Shown here: piece by piece, positions 1-6,078 of the stretch
Layout of the letters: each line of letters opens with the position of its first letter
Position numbering within the stretch: the stretch's first letter is position 1
Origin: Verrucomicrobia bacterium UBA5540
Lineage (GTDB): Bacteria; Verrucomicrobiota; Kiritimatiellia; Kiritimatiellales; Tichowtungiaceae
Reading direction: 5' to 3'
Length of the DNA stretch: 6,692 nucleotides
Assembly (NCBI GenBank): GCA_002423675.1
Contig: DINM01000041.1
Coordinates: 28,246 to 34,937, forward strand
Program-made: the position numbers and the translations under genes
The notes under the pieces: model-generated
The model's input: the letters and a program-made list of their open reading frames with translations, nothing else
What the model was told of the DNA's origin: nothing
The model's database searches: none

Positions 1-1
1 G

Positions 2-529
2 AGGGTTTCTCAGGAAAAGGGGATCCCGGTCCTTCTGGATGCCTGGCGACGACTTTCTACGCGAATGGGAATAGAGACGTTGCCGCGATTAAAAATTATT
101 GGGGATGGCCCGCTTTTTCCAGAGCTTAAAGAGAGCGTTGCTCAATCGGATCTATCATGTGCTGTGAAGTTGACCGGACGCTTGTCTCACGAGGAAACGT
201 TGGAAATCGTGGGCGGAGCAATCGCGACGATTCAGCCGGCGATTTGGTATGAACCGTGTGGCCGGACGATTATCGAATCATATGCAAAGGGAACCCCAGT
301 GATTGCAACTGCTACAGGGGGATCTCCAGAACTTATCAATGACGGAGAATCGGGATATTTGGTTGCACCGGATGATCCGGATGCATTAGCGGATGCCGTT
401 GAGCAGATGTTAGCGGCCGGAGCGATGATGAGGCAAGCGGCTAGACGGACGTTTGATCAGTCATTTGAGGCTGTGGGAAATGCAAGACAGTTGGAACAGA
501 TCTACCGGCAGGTTATCTGTGAGAAGTAG
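2..529 (+). CDS. GT4-family glycosyltransferase, C-terminal part (5' end outside window)
   Basis: The frame is open back to the first bases, so the gene starts upstream of the window; the ATG at 65 is internal. The visible 175 residues are the C-terminal nucleotide-sugar-binding half of a GT-B fold enzyme. Residues 1-15 carry the family's Q-E-K-G-I...LLDAW segment, followed by the strand and loop KIIGDGPL. The diagnostic E-x7-E motif is EPCGRTIIE at about residues 84-92, and TATGGSPELI then GYLVAPDDPDALA complete the donor-binding region. Such enzymes transfer a sugar from a nucleotide donor to a lipid-linked or glycan acceptor at the cytoplasmic face of the membrane. The stop lies 4 nt before the next start, so the two genes are probably co-transcribed and translationally coupled. 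Donor and acceptor cannot be read from sequence. Family assignment is secure; the role in repeat-unit assembly is inferred from the neighbours. Confidence 0.92.
   Translation, partial: RVSQEKGIPVLLDAWRRLSTRMGIETLPRLKIIGDGPLFPELKESVAQSDLSCAVKLTGRLSHEETLEIVGGAIATIQPAIWYEPCGRTIIESYAKGTPVIATATGGSPELINDGESGYLVAPDDPDALADAVEQMLAAGAMMRQAARRTFDQSFEAVGNARQLEQIYRQVICEK
521..526 (+). promoter_or_regulatory. Ribosome binding site deciding the start at 534
   Basis: GAGAAG lies 7 nt before ATG 534, inside the last codons of the upstream glycosyltransferase. It supports ATG 534 over the longer in-frame option at 453, which would overlap the previous gene by 77 nt and add residues with no family similarity. 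A GTG at 519 is also in frame but lacks a comparable site. Confidence 0.6.
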
Positions 530-533
530 TAAA

Positions 534-2303
534 ATGAGCAGAGAGGTGAATATAGTTGATGTCATTGGGCTTCCTGTGGCGGTTGCAACCTATGAGTCGG
601 CGCTGGATCGGTGTCTTGAGCTGACCCGGCGACCCGGTCCGGCAGCTGTCAGTGCGGCGAATACGCACATCGCAACCGCCGCGCGGCTATTGACGGTTTT
701 TGGTCGTGTGATGGCGGCTTTTGATCTGATCCTTCCCGACGGCATGCCGTTAGTCTGGGTGATGAATGCGAAGCTTCGGCACAGAAAACAGGGGAAACTG
801 GAGGATCGGGTGTATGGCCCCTATTTTATGCGCCATGCCATTCTGCATGCCCCGGCGAATACGACCCATTATTTTTTTGGCGGATCGCAGGAATGCCTGG
901 ATGAACTTTGTGTTGCAGTGCGTACGATGCGTCCGGATATTCAGATTGTTGGAATGTGTTCTCCTCCGTATCGCGAGTGGACAGAAGAAGATCAACAGGC
1001 GTTTGCCCAGCAGATTAATGAAGCGGCTCCCGATTTTGTTTGGGTTGCGCTGGGCGGTGAAAAACAGGAAGTCTGGATCATTAATAATTTGCATCGATTC
1101 CGCCGCGGCGTTTTTTTTGCGGTCGGGGATGCCTTCGAGCTTCTCGCCGGACGCCGGCCTTTTGCCCCGGATTGGTGCCAGCGTTACGGGGTGACGTGGC
1201 TCTATCGCCTTGTGCAGGAGCCCCGCCGGATGTGGAAACGCTACTTCAAATACAATTCACTTTTTCTGGCTTATCTCCTGAAGGATGTTTTGTTCCCGCA
1301 GCTTGAAGCGCGAATGGAGCAGGCGGAGGAGGAGAGTGATCCTTCAAAAGGAGATCGCGTCAATATTCTCGGGGTCGGGGTCAGTGCGACTTCGATGTCG
1401 GAGACGGTAGAGCGGCTGATTAAGGCTCGGCAAGCGGGCGAAACCGGGTATGTCTGTGTGACGGGCGCTCATGGTATTATGGAGTCGCAGCGTGATGAAG
1501 AGATGCGAAAAATACATAACCGTTCTCTGATGACGCTTCCGGATGGTATGCCGACTGTCTGGATGGGTCATGAGTACGGTTTCGCGAAGATGGGTCGGGG
1601 GTATGGGCCGGATTTAATGCTGGAAGTTTGTAGACAAACTGCCGCATTAAATCAGCAGGGCGCAGAGAGCGAAACGCATAGCAAAGACAACTCCGTACCC
1701 CATGTCCCATGCCCCACGCCCGCCGTAAAAAAGTGCCTCACGCACTTTTTGTACGGCTCCACCGAAGAGACCCTTCGCAAGCTGAAGGCGAATCTGGGAA
1801 AACGGTTCCCGGGCCTCCGAATTGTCGGAACCTATGCTCCGCCTTTTCGTCCGCTAACTGAGTCAGAAGAGCTGGATCTTCAGCAGATCGTTGCAGCCTG
1901 TAAGCCCGACTTTTTCTGGGTGGGCCTTTCTACACCGAAGCAGGAGCGCTTCATGTTTGCGCATTGCGCAAATATGAACGCAGAGGACAGAGGGCAGAGG
2001 ACGGAAGAGGAATGTCTATCATTAGTCATCAGTCATTGGTCTTCTGTAAAATTCCCGCTGGACGCGGGAGTTTTCCTTGGCGTTGGTGCGGCGTTTGATA
2101 TTCATGCCGGCAATATGAAGGATTCGCCGGAGTGGGTTAAAAATGCCGGCCTGCAGTGGTTGCATCGTCTCTGCAAAGAGCCTCGTCGTCTTTGGCGCCG
2201 TTATCTTTGGATCGTTCCGGGATTTGCTTGGCTGGTTTTTCTTCAAGTGATGGGGCTGAAGCGGTTTGAGCTGGGGGAGAGAGGACGGACAACTGATGAC
2301 TGA
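534..2303 (+). CDS. Tandem fusion of two WecG/TagA/CpsF (GT26) glycosyltransferase domains
   Basis: From ATG 534 the protein has 589 residues, more than twice a usual GT26 enzyme (about 240-260). Domain 1 spans about residues 5-258: ANTH (42-45), LPDG with the presumed catalytic Asp69, DRVYGP (91-96), ALGGEKQE (172-179), and EPRRMWKRY near its end. A charged linker (259-274) leads to domain 2, about 275-575: VTGAHGIMES (309-318), LPDG with Asp337, RGYGPD (355-360), GLSTPKQE (464-471), GVGAAFD (516-522) and EPRRLWRRY. The family transfers a sugar (ManNAc or ManNAcA in characterised members) to an undecaprenyl-linked intermediate and associates peripherally with the membrane through its C-terminus. 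The two halves are clearly related but belong to different-looking subgroups, so a recent self-duplication is unlikely. Domain 2 carries two inserts of about 28-29 residues made of heptamer DNA repeats, and the C-terminal tail RGRTTDD is also repeat-encoded. Both halves keep the PDG and KQE motifs; whether both are active is unknown. Confidence 0.9.
   Translation: MSREVNIVDVIGLPVAVATYESALDRCLELTRRPGPAAVSAANTHIATAARLLTVFGRVMAAFDLILPDGMPLVWVMNAKLRHRKQGKLEDRVYGPYFMRHAILHAPANTTHYFFGGSQECLDELCVAVRTMRPDIQIVGMCSPPYREWTEEDQQAFAQQINEAAPDFVWVALGGEKQEVWIINNLHRFRRGVFFAVGDAFELLAGRRPFAPDWCQRYGVTWLYRLVQEPRRMWKRYFKYNSLFLAYLLKDVLFPQLEARMEQAEEESDPSKGDRVNILGVGVSATSMSETVERLIKARQAGETGYVCVTGAHGIMESQRDEEMRKIHNRSLMTLPDGMPTVWMGHEYGFAKMGRGYGPDLMLEVCRQTAALNQQGAESETHSKDNSVPHVPCPTPAVKKCLTHFLYGSTEETLRKLKANLGKRFPGLRIVGTYAPPFRPLTESEELDLQQIVAACKPDFFWVGLSTPKQERFMFAHCANMNAEDRGQRTEEECLSLVISHWSSVKFPLDAGVFLGVGAAFDIHAGNMKDSPEWVKNAGLQWLHRLCKEPRRLWRRYLWIVPGFAWLVFLQVMGLKRFELGERGRTTDD
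1346..1361 (+). promoter_or_regulatory. Possible vestigial Shine-Dalgarno site at the GT26-GT26 junction
   Basis: AAAAGGAGA (1346-1354) contains a strong Shine-Dalgarno core, AAGGAG at 1348-1353. It lies 5 nt before a GTC valine codon (1359-1361), exactly where domain 2 begins (VNILGVGV). One base change would make that codon a GTG start. This would fit two formerly separate genes now fused, but Lys-Gly-Asp codons could create the motif by chance. Confidence 0.3.
1657..1719 (+). repeat. In-gene heptamer array 1 (nine units of 7 nt)
   Basis: Nine degenerate heptamers keep one phase over 63 nt. The first units are purine-rich (AGGGCGC, AGAGAGC); the last three are CCCATGT, CCCATGC and CCCACGC. 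The segment encodes part of a hydrophilic insert in GT26 domain 2, between the conserved YGPDLM and THFLYG segments. Domain 1 has 17 residues between the matching glycine and histidine, domain 2 has 46, so about 29 residues are extra. The frame is kept and no stop arises. Confidence 0.8.
1722..1757 (+). other. Long hairpin at the 3' edge of insert 1
   Basis: The arms are 1722-1736 and 1742-1757. They pair over 15 bp with a single bulged G (1751) around the 5-nt loop CTCAC. The right arm holds the native codons for HFLYG, which correspond to HYFFG in domain 1; the left arm is an inverted copy of them and belongs to the insert. The A-run and T-run resemble a short bidirectional terminator, but the hairpin sits inside an intact reading frame. 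Confidence 0.8.
1982..2044 (+). repeat. In-gene heptamer array 2 (nine units of 7 nt)
   Basis: Nine heptamers in one unbroken phase. The first units are AGAGGAC and AGAGGGC; units seven and eight are AGTCATC and AGTCATT, which read as GATGACT and AATGACT on the other strand, so the array inverts near its middle. It encodes roughly residues 484-504 of the GT26 fusion, between the conserved KQERFM and GVFLGVGAAFD segments. The same interval is 15 residues in domain 1 and 43 here, about 28 extra. The family matches the array that follows the gene. Confidence 0.85.
2048..2074 (+). other. Hairpin at the 3' edge of insert 2
   Basis: The arms are 2048-2058 and 2064-2074, with 11 pairs including one T-G wobble, and a 5-nt loop TGGAC. 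The right arm encodes AGVF, aligned with RGVF of domain 1, so it is native; the left arm lies in the inserted part. The layout copies that of insert 1. Confidence 0.72.
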
Positions 2304-2328
2304 GGACGGAAGACAGAGGGCGGCTCAT
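2280..2328 (+). repeat. Heptamer array spanning the GT26 stop codon
   Basis: Seven heptamers in phase, with units such as AGAGGAC, TGATGAC, TGAGGAC and GGAAGAC. The TGA stop of the GT26 fusion (2301-2303) is the first three bases of one unit, so the tail RGRTTDD and the stop are supplied by repeat DNA. The units match in-gene array 2. Confidence 0.82.
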
Positions 2329-2343
2329 TGAAGCAGGGCTTCA
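2329..2343 (+). other. Short hairpin between heptamer blocks
   Basis: TGAAGC and GCTTCA pair over 6 bp around a 3-nt AGG loop. No T-run follows, so it is a poor intrinsic terminator. It separates two heptamer blocks whose phases differ by one base. Confidence 0.45.
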
Positions 2344-2350
2344 CAGGCAG

Positions 2351-2378
2351 GGAAGACGGGAGACAGAGGGCTGAAAAA
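2351..2378 (+). repeat. Second block of the intergenic heptamer array
   Basis: Four units: GGAAGAC, GGGAGAC, AGAGGGC and a degenerate TGAAAAA. The 2304-2434 interval between the GT26 and GT-C-like genes consists almost wholly of repeats: heptamers, a hairpin, then nonamers. No clear promoter or terminator is seen in it. Confidence 0.7.
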
Positions 2379-2431
2379 TTATCGACAGCAACGGCTTCAA
2401 CGATTTTGGCGACTTCAATGGTTTTAACGAT
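2378..2431 (+). repeat. Nonamer array directly upstream of the GT-C-like gene
   Basis: Six degenerate 9-nt units end 3 nt before ATG 2435. The clearest are TTCAACGAT (2396-2404) and TTTAACGAT (2423-2431); the others keep the phase with a looser match to the consensus TTYAACGAY. The array fills the whole untranslated leader, and no purine-rich ribosome binding site is present. Confidence 0.65.
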
Positions 2432-2434
2432 TAA

Positions 2435-4030
2435 ATGCTTATGAGACGTATTTTTTACATCCTGTTTTTTACCGTTGTATTTCAGTTTTTCTGGAATACA
2501 AATATTTCCAATCGAACAGAGGCGGATGATGCATTCGAATATTCCTATCAGGTAGAGCATAATGGCGTGGACTGGTTGTATCACCCCCATCATCTTCTCT
2601 ACGGGGCGGTGACGAAGGATCTGTATAACGGCGCAAAACTGCTGGGATACAGAGGGCGAGCCTATTCGATGCTGCGACTGATCAGTGCTCTATGCGGAGC
2701 CGGTTCGGTTCTGATGTTTTTCCGCTTTTGCTACCGTCGTTTTTCGATGCGTCCGGTGAGTTCTCTGCTGTGCGCCGGATTGCTGATGTTTTCTTACGGT
2801 TTCTGGCGTTATGCCAATGAAGTCGAAGTGATTATTCCTGCCTGCTTTGTGATGCTATGCGCTTTGTATTTCGCAGTTTCGCCAAAACAAACACCGGGCA
2901 TGGCGACTGTCTCCGGTGCATTTTGCGGTATTTCAGTGCTGTTTCACATATTGAATATCATCCCGGTTTTTTTGGCGGTTCCGTTGTTTTATGTATTCTA
3001 CAGAAACTGGAAAGGCTTGTTTTTCTATTTGAGTACTGCGGTTTTGGTGATTCTGCTCGGCTACGTCGGAGTCTATTACTTTGAATCTGAAAAGGTTTTT
3101 TCTTCGGCAGGCATCCATCCGGTGCTCGAAGGATCTTTTCTTGTTAAAGGATTGATTGGATTTTCCCAATGTGTGGTGAGTTCAAATTTTATGCTGGGTT
3201 ACCAATCTGTTCGCAATACATTGGCGCATCTTTTTCCGTCACGCATGTTACTGGAAGAGTTCTATATGGGAACTGCTTTGCCGCGCTGGGAAGTGATTGG
3301 TGCGTCTGTTTCTGTGGTGCTGTTGATTGCCTGCCTTGTTGGAACGACGGGGTATGCTGCTTATCTACTGCTTTGCAGAGGAGCGTTGCGAAAACGGGAT
3401 CGGATCGGTACGGCGGACGGATGGCGGACTTTGGCGGTGACGATGGTCTGGTTTGGTGGATATGCCGGTGCGGTGCTACTGCTGGAGCCCGGCAATCCGG
3501 AGGTTTGGGTGATGGGGCTGGTTCCATTCTGGCTGGTTTTCTGCGGGCTGGTTGTGGCGCCACTGGCTCGGAAGAACAGGCTCTGGCCGATTTTGGTCCT
3601 GACCGGATCTCTTGCTCTGCATAATTATCTGGGGGGGATGCTTCCCCTGAAAAATCCGCGGGCTGATTACAACCGACAGAAAGCAAAATGGGTACTTGAA
3701 AATACAGGCCCTAAGGATGTTGTCCTGACCGCCGCGAATCCGGTGTTCGAAAGGTATTTGAGATATTATTGTCCTGCTAAGATTGAATATCTGTATTTTT
3801 GGAATAACGATTGGCTGGTTCATCCAGATTCAACGTTGCGGGAGCTTTATGCTAAACAGAAAACCGGAACCGTGTATTTTCTCGGAGATGTTTTTCATCA
3901 GCCGGTTTCGTTGACAAAGCGCTTTCCGGCGGTCACCGCATCCATTTCTTTGTTTGCTGACCGGGTGAAACCCTTTGTCTCTAACGTTTATAGCAACGAA
4001 TTTGGCGGCGTTTATAAATTGAGGGAGTGA
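2435..4030 (+). CDS. Polytopic membrane protein, probable GT-C-type glycosyltransferase
   Basis: A 531-residue integral membrane protein. An N-terminal segment (about 4-20) is followed by an extracytoplasmic-type loop with acidic pair D31-D32 in TEADDAFEY and a histidine cluster HPHH (50-53). About nine more hydrophobic segments lie roughly at 80-98, 110-126, 131-149, 157-183, 195-215, 285-305, 335-350, 357-376 and 383-400. A soluble C-terminal region (405-531) completes it. An acidic motif in the first loop plus 8-13 helices and a C-terminal domain is the layout of GT-C enzymes (PMT/ArnT and DUF2723-like), which use polyprenyl-phosphate sugars as donors on the outer face of the membrane. EPGNPEVW (351-358) looks conserved-type but I cannot name its family. 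The start is ATG 2435, since TAA lies immediately upstream; ATG 2441 is the alternative. No Shine-Dalgarno site is seen. Alternative roles include a Wzy-like polymerase. Membrane topology is sure; the enzyme class is inferred. Confidence 0.7.
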   Translation: MLMRRIFYILFFTVVFQFFWNTNISNRTEADDAFEYSYQVEHNGVDWLYHPHHLLYGAVTKDLYNGAKLLGYRGRAYSMLRLISALCGAGSVLMFFRFCYRRFSMRPVSSLLCAGLLMFSYGFWRYANEVEVIIPACFVMLCALYFAVSPKQTPGMATVSGAFCGISVLFHILNIIPVFLAVPLFYVFYRNWKGLFFYLSTAVLVILLGYVGVYYFESEKVFSSAGIHPVLEGSFLVKGLIGFSQCVVSSNFMLGYQSVRNTLAHLFPSRMLLEEFYMGTALPRWEVIGASVSVVLLIACLVGTTGYAAYLLLCRGALRKRDRIGTADGWRTLAVTMVWFGGYAGAVLLLEPGNPEVWVMGLVPFWLVFCGLVVAPLARKNRLWPILVLTGSLALHNYLGGMLPLKNPRADYNRQKAKWVLENTGPKDVVLTAANPVFERYLRYYCPAKIEYLYFWNNDWLVHPDSTLRELYAKQKTGTVYFLGDVFHQPVSLTKRFPAVTASISLFADRVKPFVSNVYSNEFGGVYKLRE

Positions 4031-4076
4031 TGTCAATTCGGCGGATAAACGATAGATCGTGGAGCCGGAATAATTC

Positions 4077-4106
4077 TTGTGACTTTTTGTGTTTTTGCGG
4101 CATAAT
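4077..4106 (+). promoter_or_regulatory. Candidate sigma70-type promoter for the WbaP-type gene
   Basis: TTGTGA (4077-4082, 4 of 6 to the -35 consensus), an 18-nt spacer and CATAAT (4101-4106, 5 of 6 to the -10 consensus). Transcription would begin about 45 nt before ATG 4157. The rest of the 126-nt gap after the GT-C-like gene shows no terminator or repeat, so this could be an internal promoter of a longer operon. Confidence 0.4.
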
Positions 4107-4156
4107 GATTCGTCGCCCCCATTTATATCATTCTACGTAACAGATAATCCAGTACC

Positions 4157-5590
4157 ATGAGCTCATACACGGAAGGCATAACGATTGATTCGGATTTCCG
4201 TAGGGCGAATCCATTTCTGAAACGACGGTTAATGGATTCGATTGCACTGAGCCTGAGTGACAGTTTTGTGTTGGCTTTGGCTATACTGGCAGGGGCTTGG
4301 ATTCTTTTCTGGGTGAACAGAGTGCCGGTTCAGATTGAACCGATTCTTTTGCTGATTCCCGCCTGGTGGATTGGTTCCTGGATGACTCGCCTTGCGCCGG
4401 GGTGGGGGTTGGGAACGGTCGAAGAGCTCCGGCGCACTCAGCTTCTTTTATTGACACTCTTTGCGACGGCTCTCGTTGTGCTTTTCTTGCAGCGCCATGC
4501 AGGCCTCAGTCGGATTTCGTTTTTTACAGCATATTTGGTGGCTGCGGTTTTTTTGCCGGTGGGCCGGTTTGTGACAAAAAAAATTCTTGTTGCTCTGAAC
4601 CTGTGGGGCGTTCCGGCGGTAATTTATGGAACCCGCGCGACGGTTCCGGTTGTTGCTGAAGCATTGAATCAGGATCGTACACTCGGGTATATTCCTAAAG
4701 CCGTGCTGAGCGACGACTACCGTCAGGGGGAAATCACGGCGGGATTACCGGTGCTGGGACGTTTACACAATACCACCCGGCGTATGCCAGTGGCCATTGT
4801 GGCGCTGCCTGAAATGCGTCGTCACGATTTGATAAACCTTTTGGAGGGGCCCCTGCAAACCTATAATACGATTCTGCTGGTGCCGGATTTAAAAAATGCG
4901 CCGTCACTGTGGGTGAAGCCCTGTGATCTTCAGGGAATTCTCAGCTTGGAAATCCGCCGCAACTTGCTCGATCCACTGGCGTTATTCTCCAAAAATATAG
5001 TCGAGCGGGCTCTGATCCTTTTGACGCTTCCATTATGGGGTCCGGTCTGCCTGCTGTTCATGTTGCTGGTCTGGTTGCAGGATTTTAAGTCTCCGGTTTA
5101 TGCACAGGATCGAATCGGTCGGAATAACGTTTCTTTCAAGACGTATAAGCTTCGCACGATGGTTCCGGATGCCGAAGCGGTACTGTTGCGCAAGCTGGCA
5201 CAGAACCCCGAACTTAAGGCCGAGTGGAACCAGCACTATAAACTGAAAAAGGATCCCCGGATTACGTTGATCGGACAGTTTCTTCGCAAAACCTCTCTGG
5301 ATGAACTGCCGCAACTTTGGTGCGTACTGAACGGAACTATGGCGCTGGTCGGCCCGCGCCCGCTTCCAAAATATCACCACGACGAACTTCAGTTGCGGAC
5401 GCAGCGCCTGCGAGTCAAAGTGCTGCCCGGCATCACCGGCCTTTGGCAGGTTTCCGGCCGAAGCGATGCCGGAACGGCCGGTATGGACAAGTGGGATACG
5501 TATTATGTTACCAATTGGTCGATCTGGCTCGACATCATTATTCTCGCCCGAACTGCCCGGGTCGTCCTGTTCGAGAGTGGAGCGTATTAG
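4157..5590 (+). CDS. WbaP-type undecaprenyl-phosphate hexose-1-phosphate transferase
   Basis: This enzyme moves a hexose-1-phosphate (galactose-1-P in WbaP) from a UDP-sugar to undecaprenyl phosphate, the first step of repeat-unit synthesis at the inner membrane. The 477 residues match the WbaP length. Four hydrophobic segments (about 28-52, 60-78, 93-111, 118-138) precede a Rossmann-like regulatory domain (about 152-260, starting [16 protein letters not shown]). A further membrane segment follows (280-305), then the catalytic bacterial sugar transferase domain. Key motifs are KLRTM (331-335), DPRIT...LR, the catalytic Asp-Glu pair D382-E383 in SLDELPQ, GPRP (399-402), [13 protein letters not shown] (424-436) and the C-terminal GAY. 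Nothing essential looks missing. The start at 4157 gives the expected short N-terminus; ATG 4232 is possible but less likely. No Shine-Dalgarno is seen. The sugar (galactose or glucose) cannot be decided. A two-domain EPS transferase of the same superfamily is the only alternative. Confidence 0.93.
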   Translation: MSSYTEGITIDSDFRRANPFLKRRLMDSIALSLSDSFVLALAILAGAWILFWVNRVPVQIEPILLLIPAWWIGSWMTRLAPGWGLGTVEELRRTQLLLLTLFATALVVLFLQRHAGLSRISFFTAYLVAAVFLPVGRFVTKKILVALNLWGVPAVIYGTRATVPVVAEALNQDRTLGYIPKAVLSDDYRQGEITAGLPVLGRLHNTTRRMPVAIVALPEMRRHDLINLLEGPLQTYNTILLVPDLKNAPSLWVKPCDLQGILSLEIRRNLLDPLALFSKNIVERALILLTLPLWGPVCLLFMLLVWLQDFKSPVYAQDRIGRNNVSFKTYKLRTMVPDAEAVLLRKLAQNPELKAEWNQHYKLKKDPRITLIGQFLRKTSLDELPQLWCVLNGTMALVGPRPLPKYHHDELQLRTQRLRVKVLPGITGLWQVSGRSDAGTAGMDKWDTYYVTNWSIWLDIIILARTARVVLFESGAY

Positions 5591-5736
5591 TCGCGCGTTT
5601 TTTCGGGAGAAAAAGCTTACGGGTTGAAGGATCGCAGGGTTAAACGGGAGAAGAGTTCCCCGCTGGCATCCCGGTTGGCAGGTGAAATGGCGAAAGAGTC
5701 TAAAGGTTAAGAATGCTTTAAGGCTGAGGACTGGGG
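5591..5736 (+). other. Intergenic stretch after the WbaP-type gene
   Basis: No coding sequence is supported here. A weak stem-loop (TTTTTTC, GGGA loop, GAAAAA, about 5599-5616) follows the stop codon but lacks a T-tract, so it is not a clear terminator. The stretch holds the GGGTTRAA octamer array, then unremarkable sequence, then heptamers leading into the S23 remnant. Confidence 0.5.
5621..5652 (+). repeat. Octamer array, left copy (GGGTTRAA type)
   Basis: Four units of 8 nt in phase: GGGTTGAA, GGATCGCA, GGGTTAAA and CGGGAGAA. The best units are the reverse complement of TTTAACCC, the unit of the array at 6079-6126, so the two arrays face each other across the S23 remnant. Confidence 0.6.
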
Positions 5737-5745
5737 ATGAAAGAC
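5725..5745 (+). repeat. Heptamers abutting the truncated S23 remnant
   Basis: TGAGGAC, TGGGGAT and GAAAGAC in phase, the same family as the heptamers at 2280-2378. They run into the point where S23 similarity begins, where the missing N-terminus should be. Confidence 0.5.
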
Positions 5746-6045
5746 GCGTTTGATCGAGATTTCGGCATGAAAGATCAGATTCGCTGTGGATCTATTTCAA
5801 TTATGAACAATATCGCAGAGAGCTTTAAGCGCGGTTCCGGCAAAGGTTTTTCAAAATTTCTTTTTATTTCCCGCGGATCGAGAAGAAGTCCGCAGCGTGC
5901 TTTATGTGGCCAAGGATCCGGGGTACATTTTTGAGGAAGAATTTGAATCGTCCAGAGGACGTTGCTGTCGTATCGGTGGATCTTTGCGGGAGTTGATTCA
6001 GCACCTGAAGAAAATCAGTAATCTGACGGCGAAAATCAGCATTCT
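5737..6045 (+). pseudogene. Degraded S23 / four-helix-bundle protein (23S rRNA intervening-sequence protein family)
   Basis: Two frames together read as a member of the small four-helix-bundle family (normally about 115-125 residues), known from intervening sequences in 23S rRNA genes and from many intergenic loci; the Avd proteins of diversity-generating retroelements share the fold. Frame one (5737-5880) gives FDRDFGMKDQI, then SIMNNIAESFKRGSGKGFSKFL and a GS turn. Frame two (from 5882) continues EEVRSVLYVAKDPGYIFEEEF and ends with IGGSLRELIQHLKKI. The shift falls at about 5881, where a 2-nt loss (or 1-nt gain) joins the GS turn to EEVRS. The first helix, about 30 residues, is absent and heptamer repeat DNA lies there instead. 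Changes in the conserved core (RCG for the usual RRA, AES for AEG) add to the decay. The 3' limit is approximate; frame two stays open to 6175 but family similarity ends near 6045. Cellular role of the family outside rRNA is uncertain. Confidence 0.82.
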
Positions 6046-6078
6046 CATTTTCGGTTTGTTATCGGGTTTTTCTCGCCT

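Noticed and set aside
65..67. ATG 65 as the start of the first glycosyltransferase
   Set aside because: The frame is open to the window edge and the residues before it match the family, so this ATG is internal.
453..533. Longer N-terminus for the GT26 fusion from ATG 453
   Set aside because: It would overlap the preceding gene, adds residues without family similarity, and a ribosome binding site precedes ATG 534.
1722..1757. Intrinsic terminator within the GT26 gene
   Set aside because: It looks terminator-like, but lies inside an intact reading frame with conserved domain sequence after it, and its right arm is native coding sequence.
1657..2378. CRISPR array
   Set aside because: Units are only 7-9 nt, contiguous and degenerate, with no unique spacers of regular length.
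3189..3686. Antisense open frame of 165 codons, - strand
   Set aside because: It mirrors a GC-rich part of the membrane protein gene, is rich in Pro, Ser, Gln and Arg, and shows no recognisable domain.
4030..4140. 36-codon frame whose ATG overlaps the stop of the GT-C-like gene
   Set aside because: No similarity or domain, and it spans the candidate promoter. The stop/start overlap and a purine-rich stretch just before it are suggestive but insufficient.
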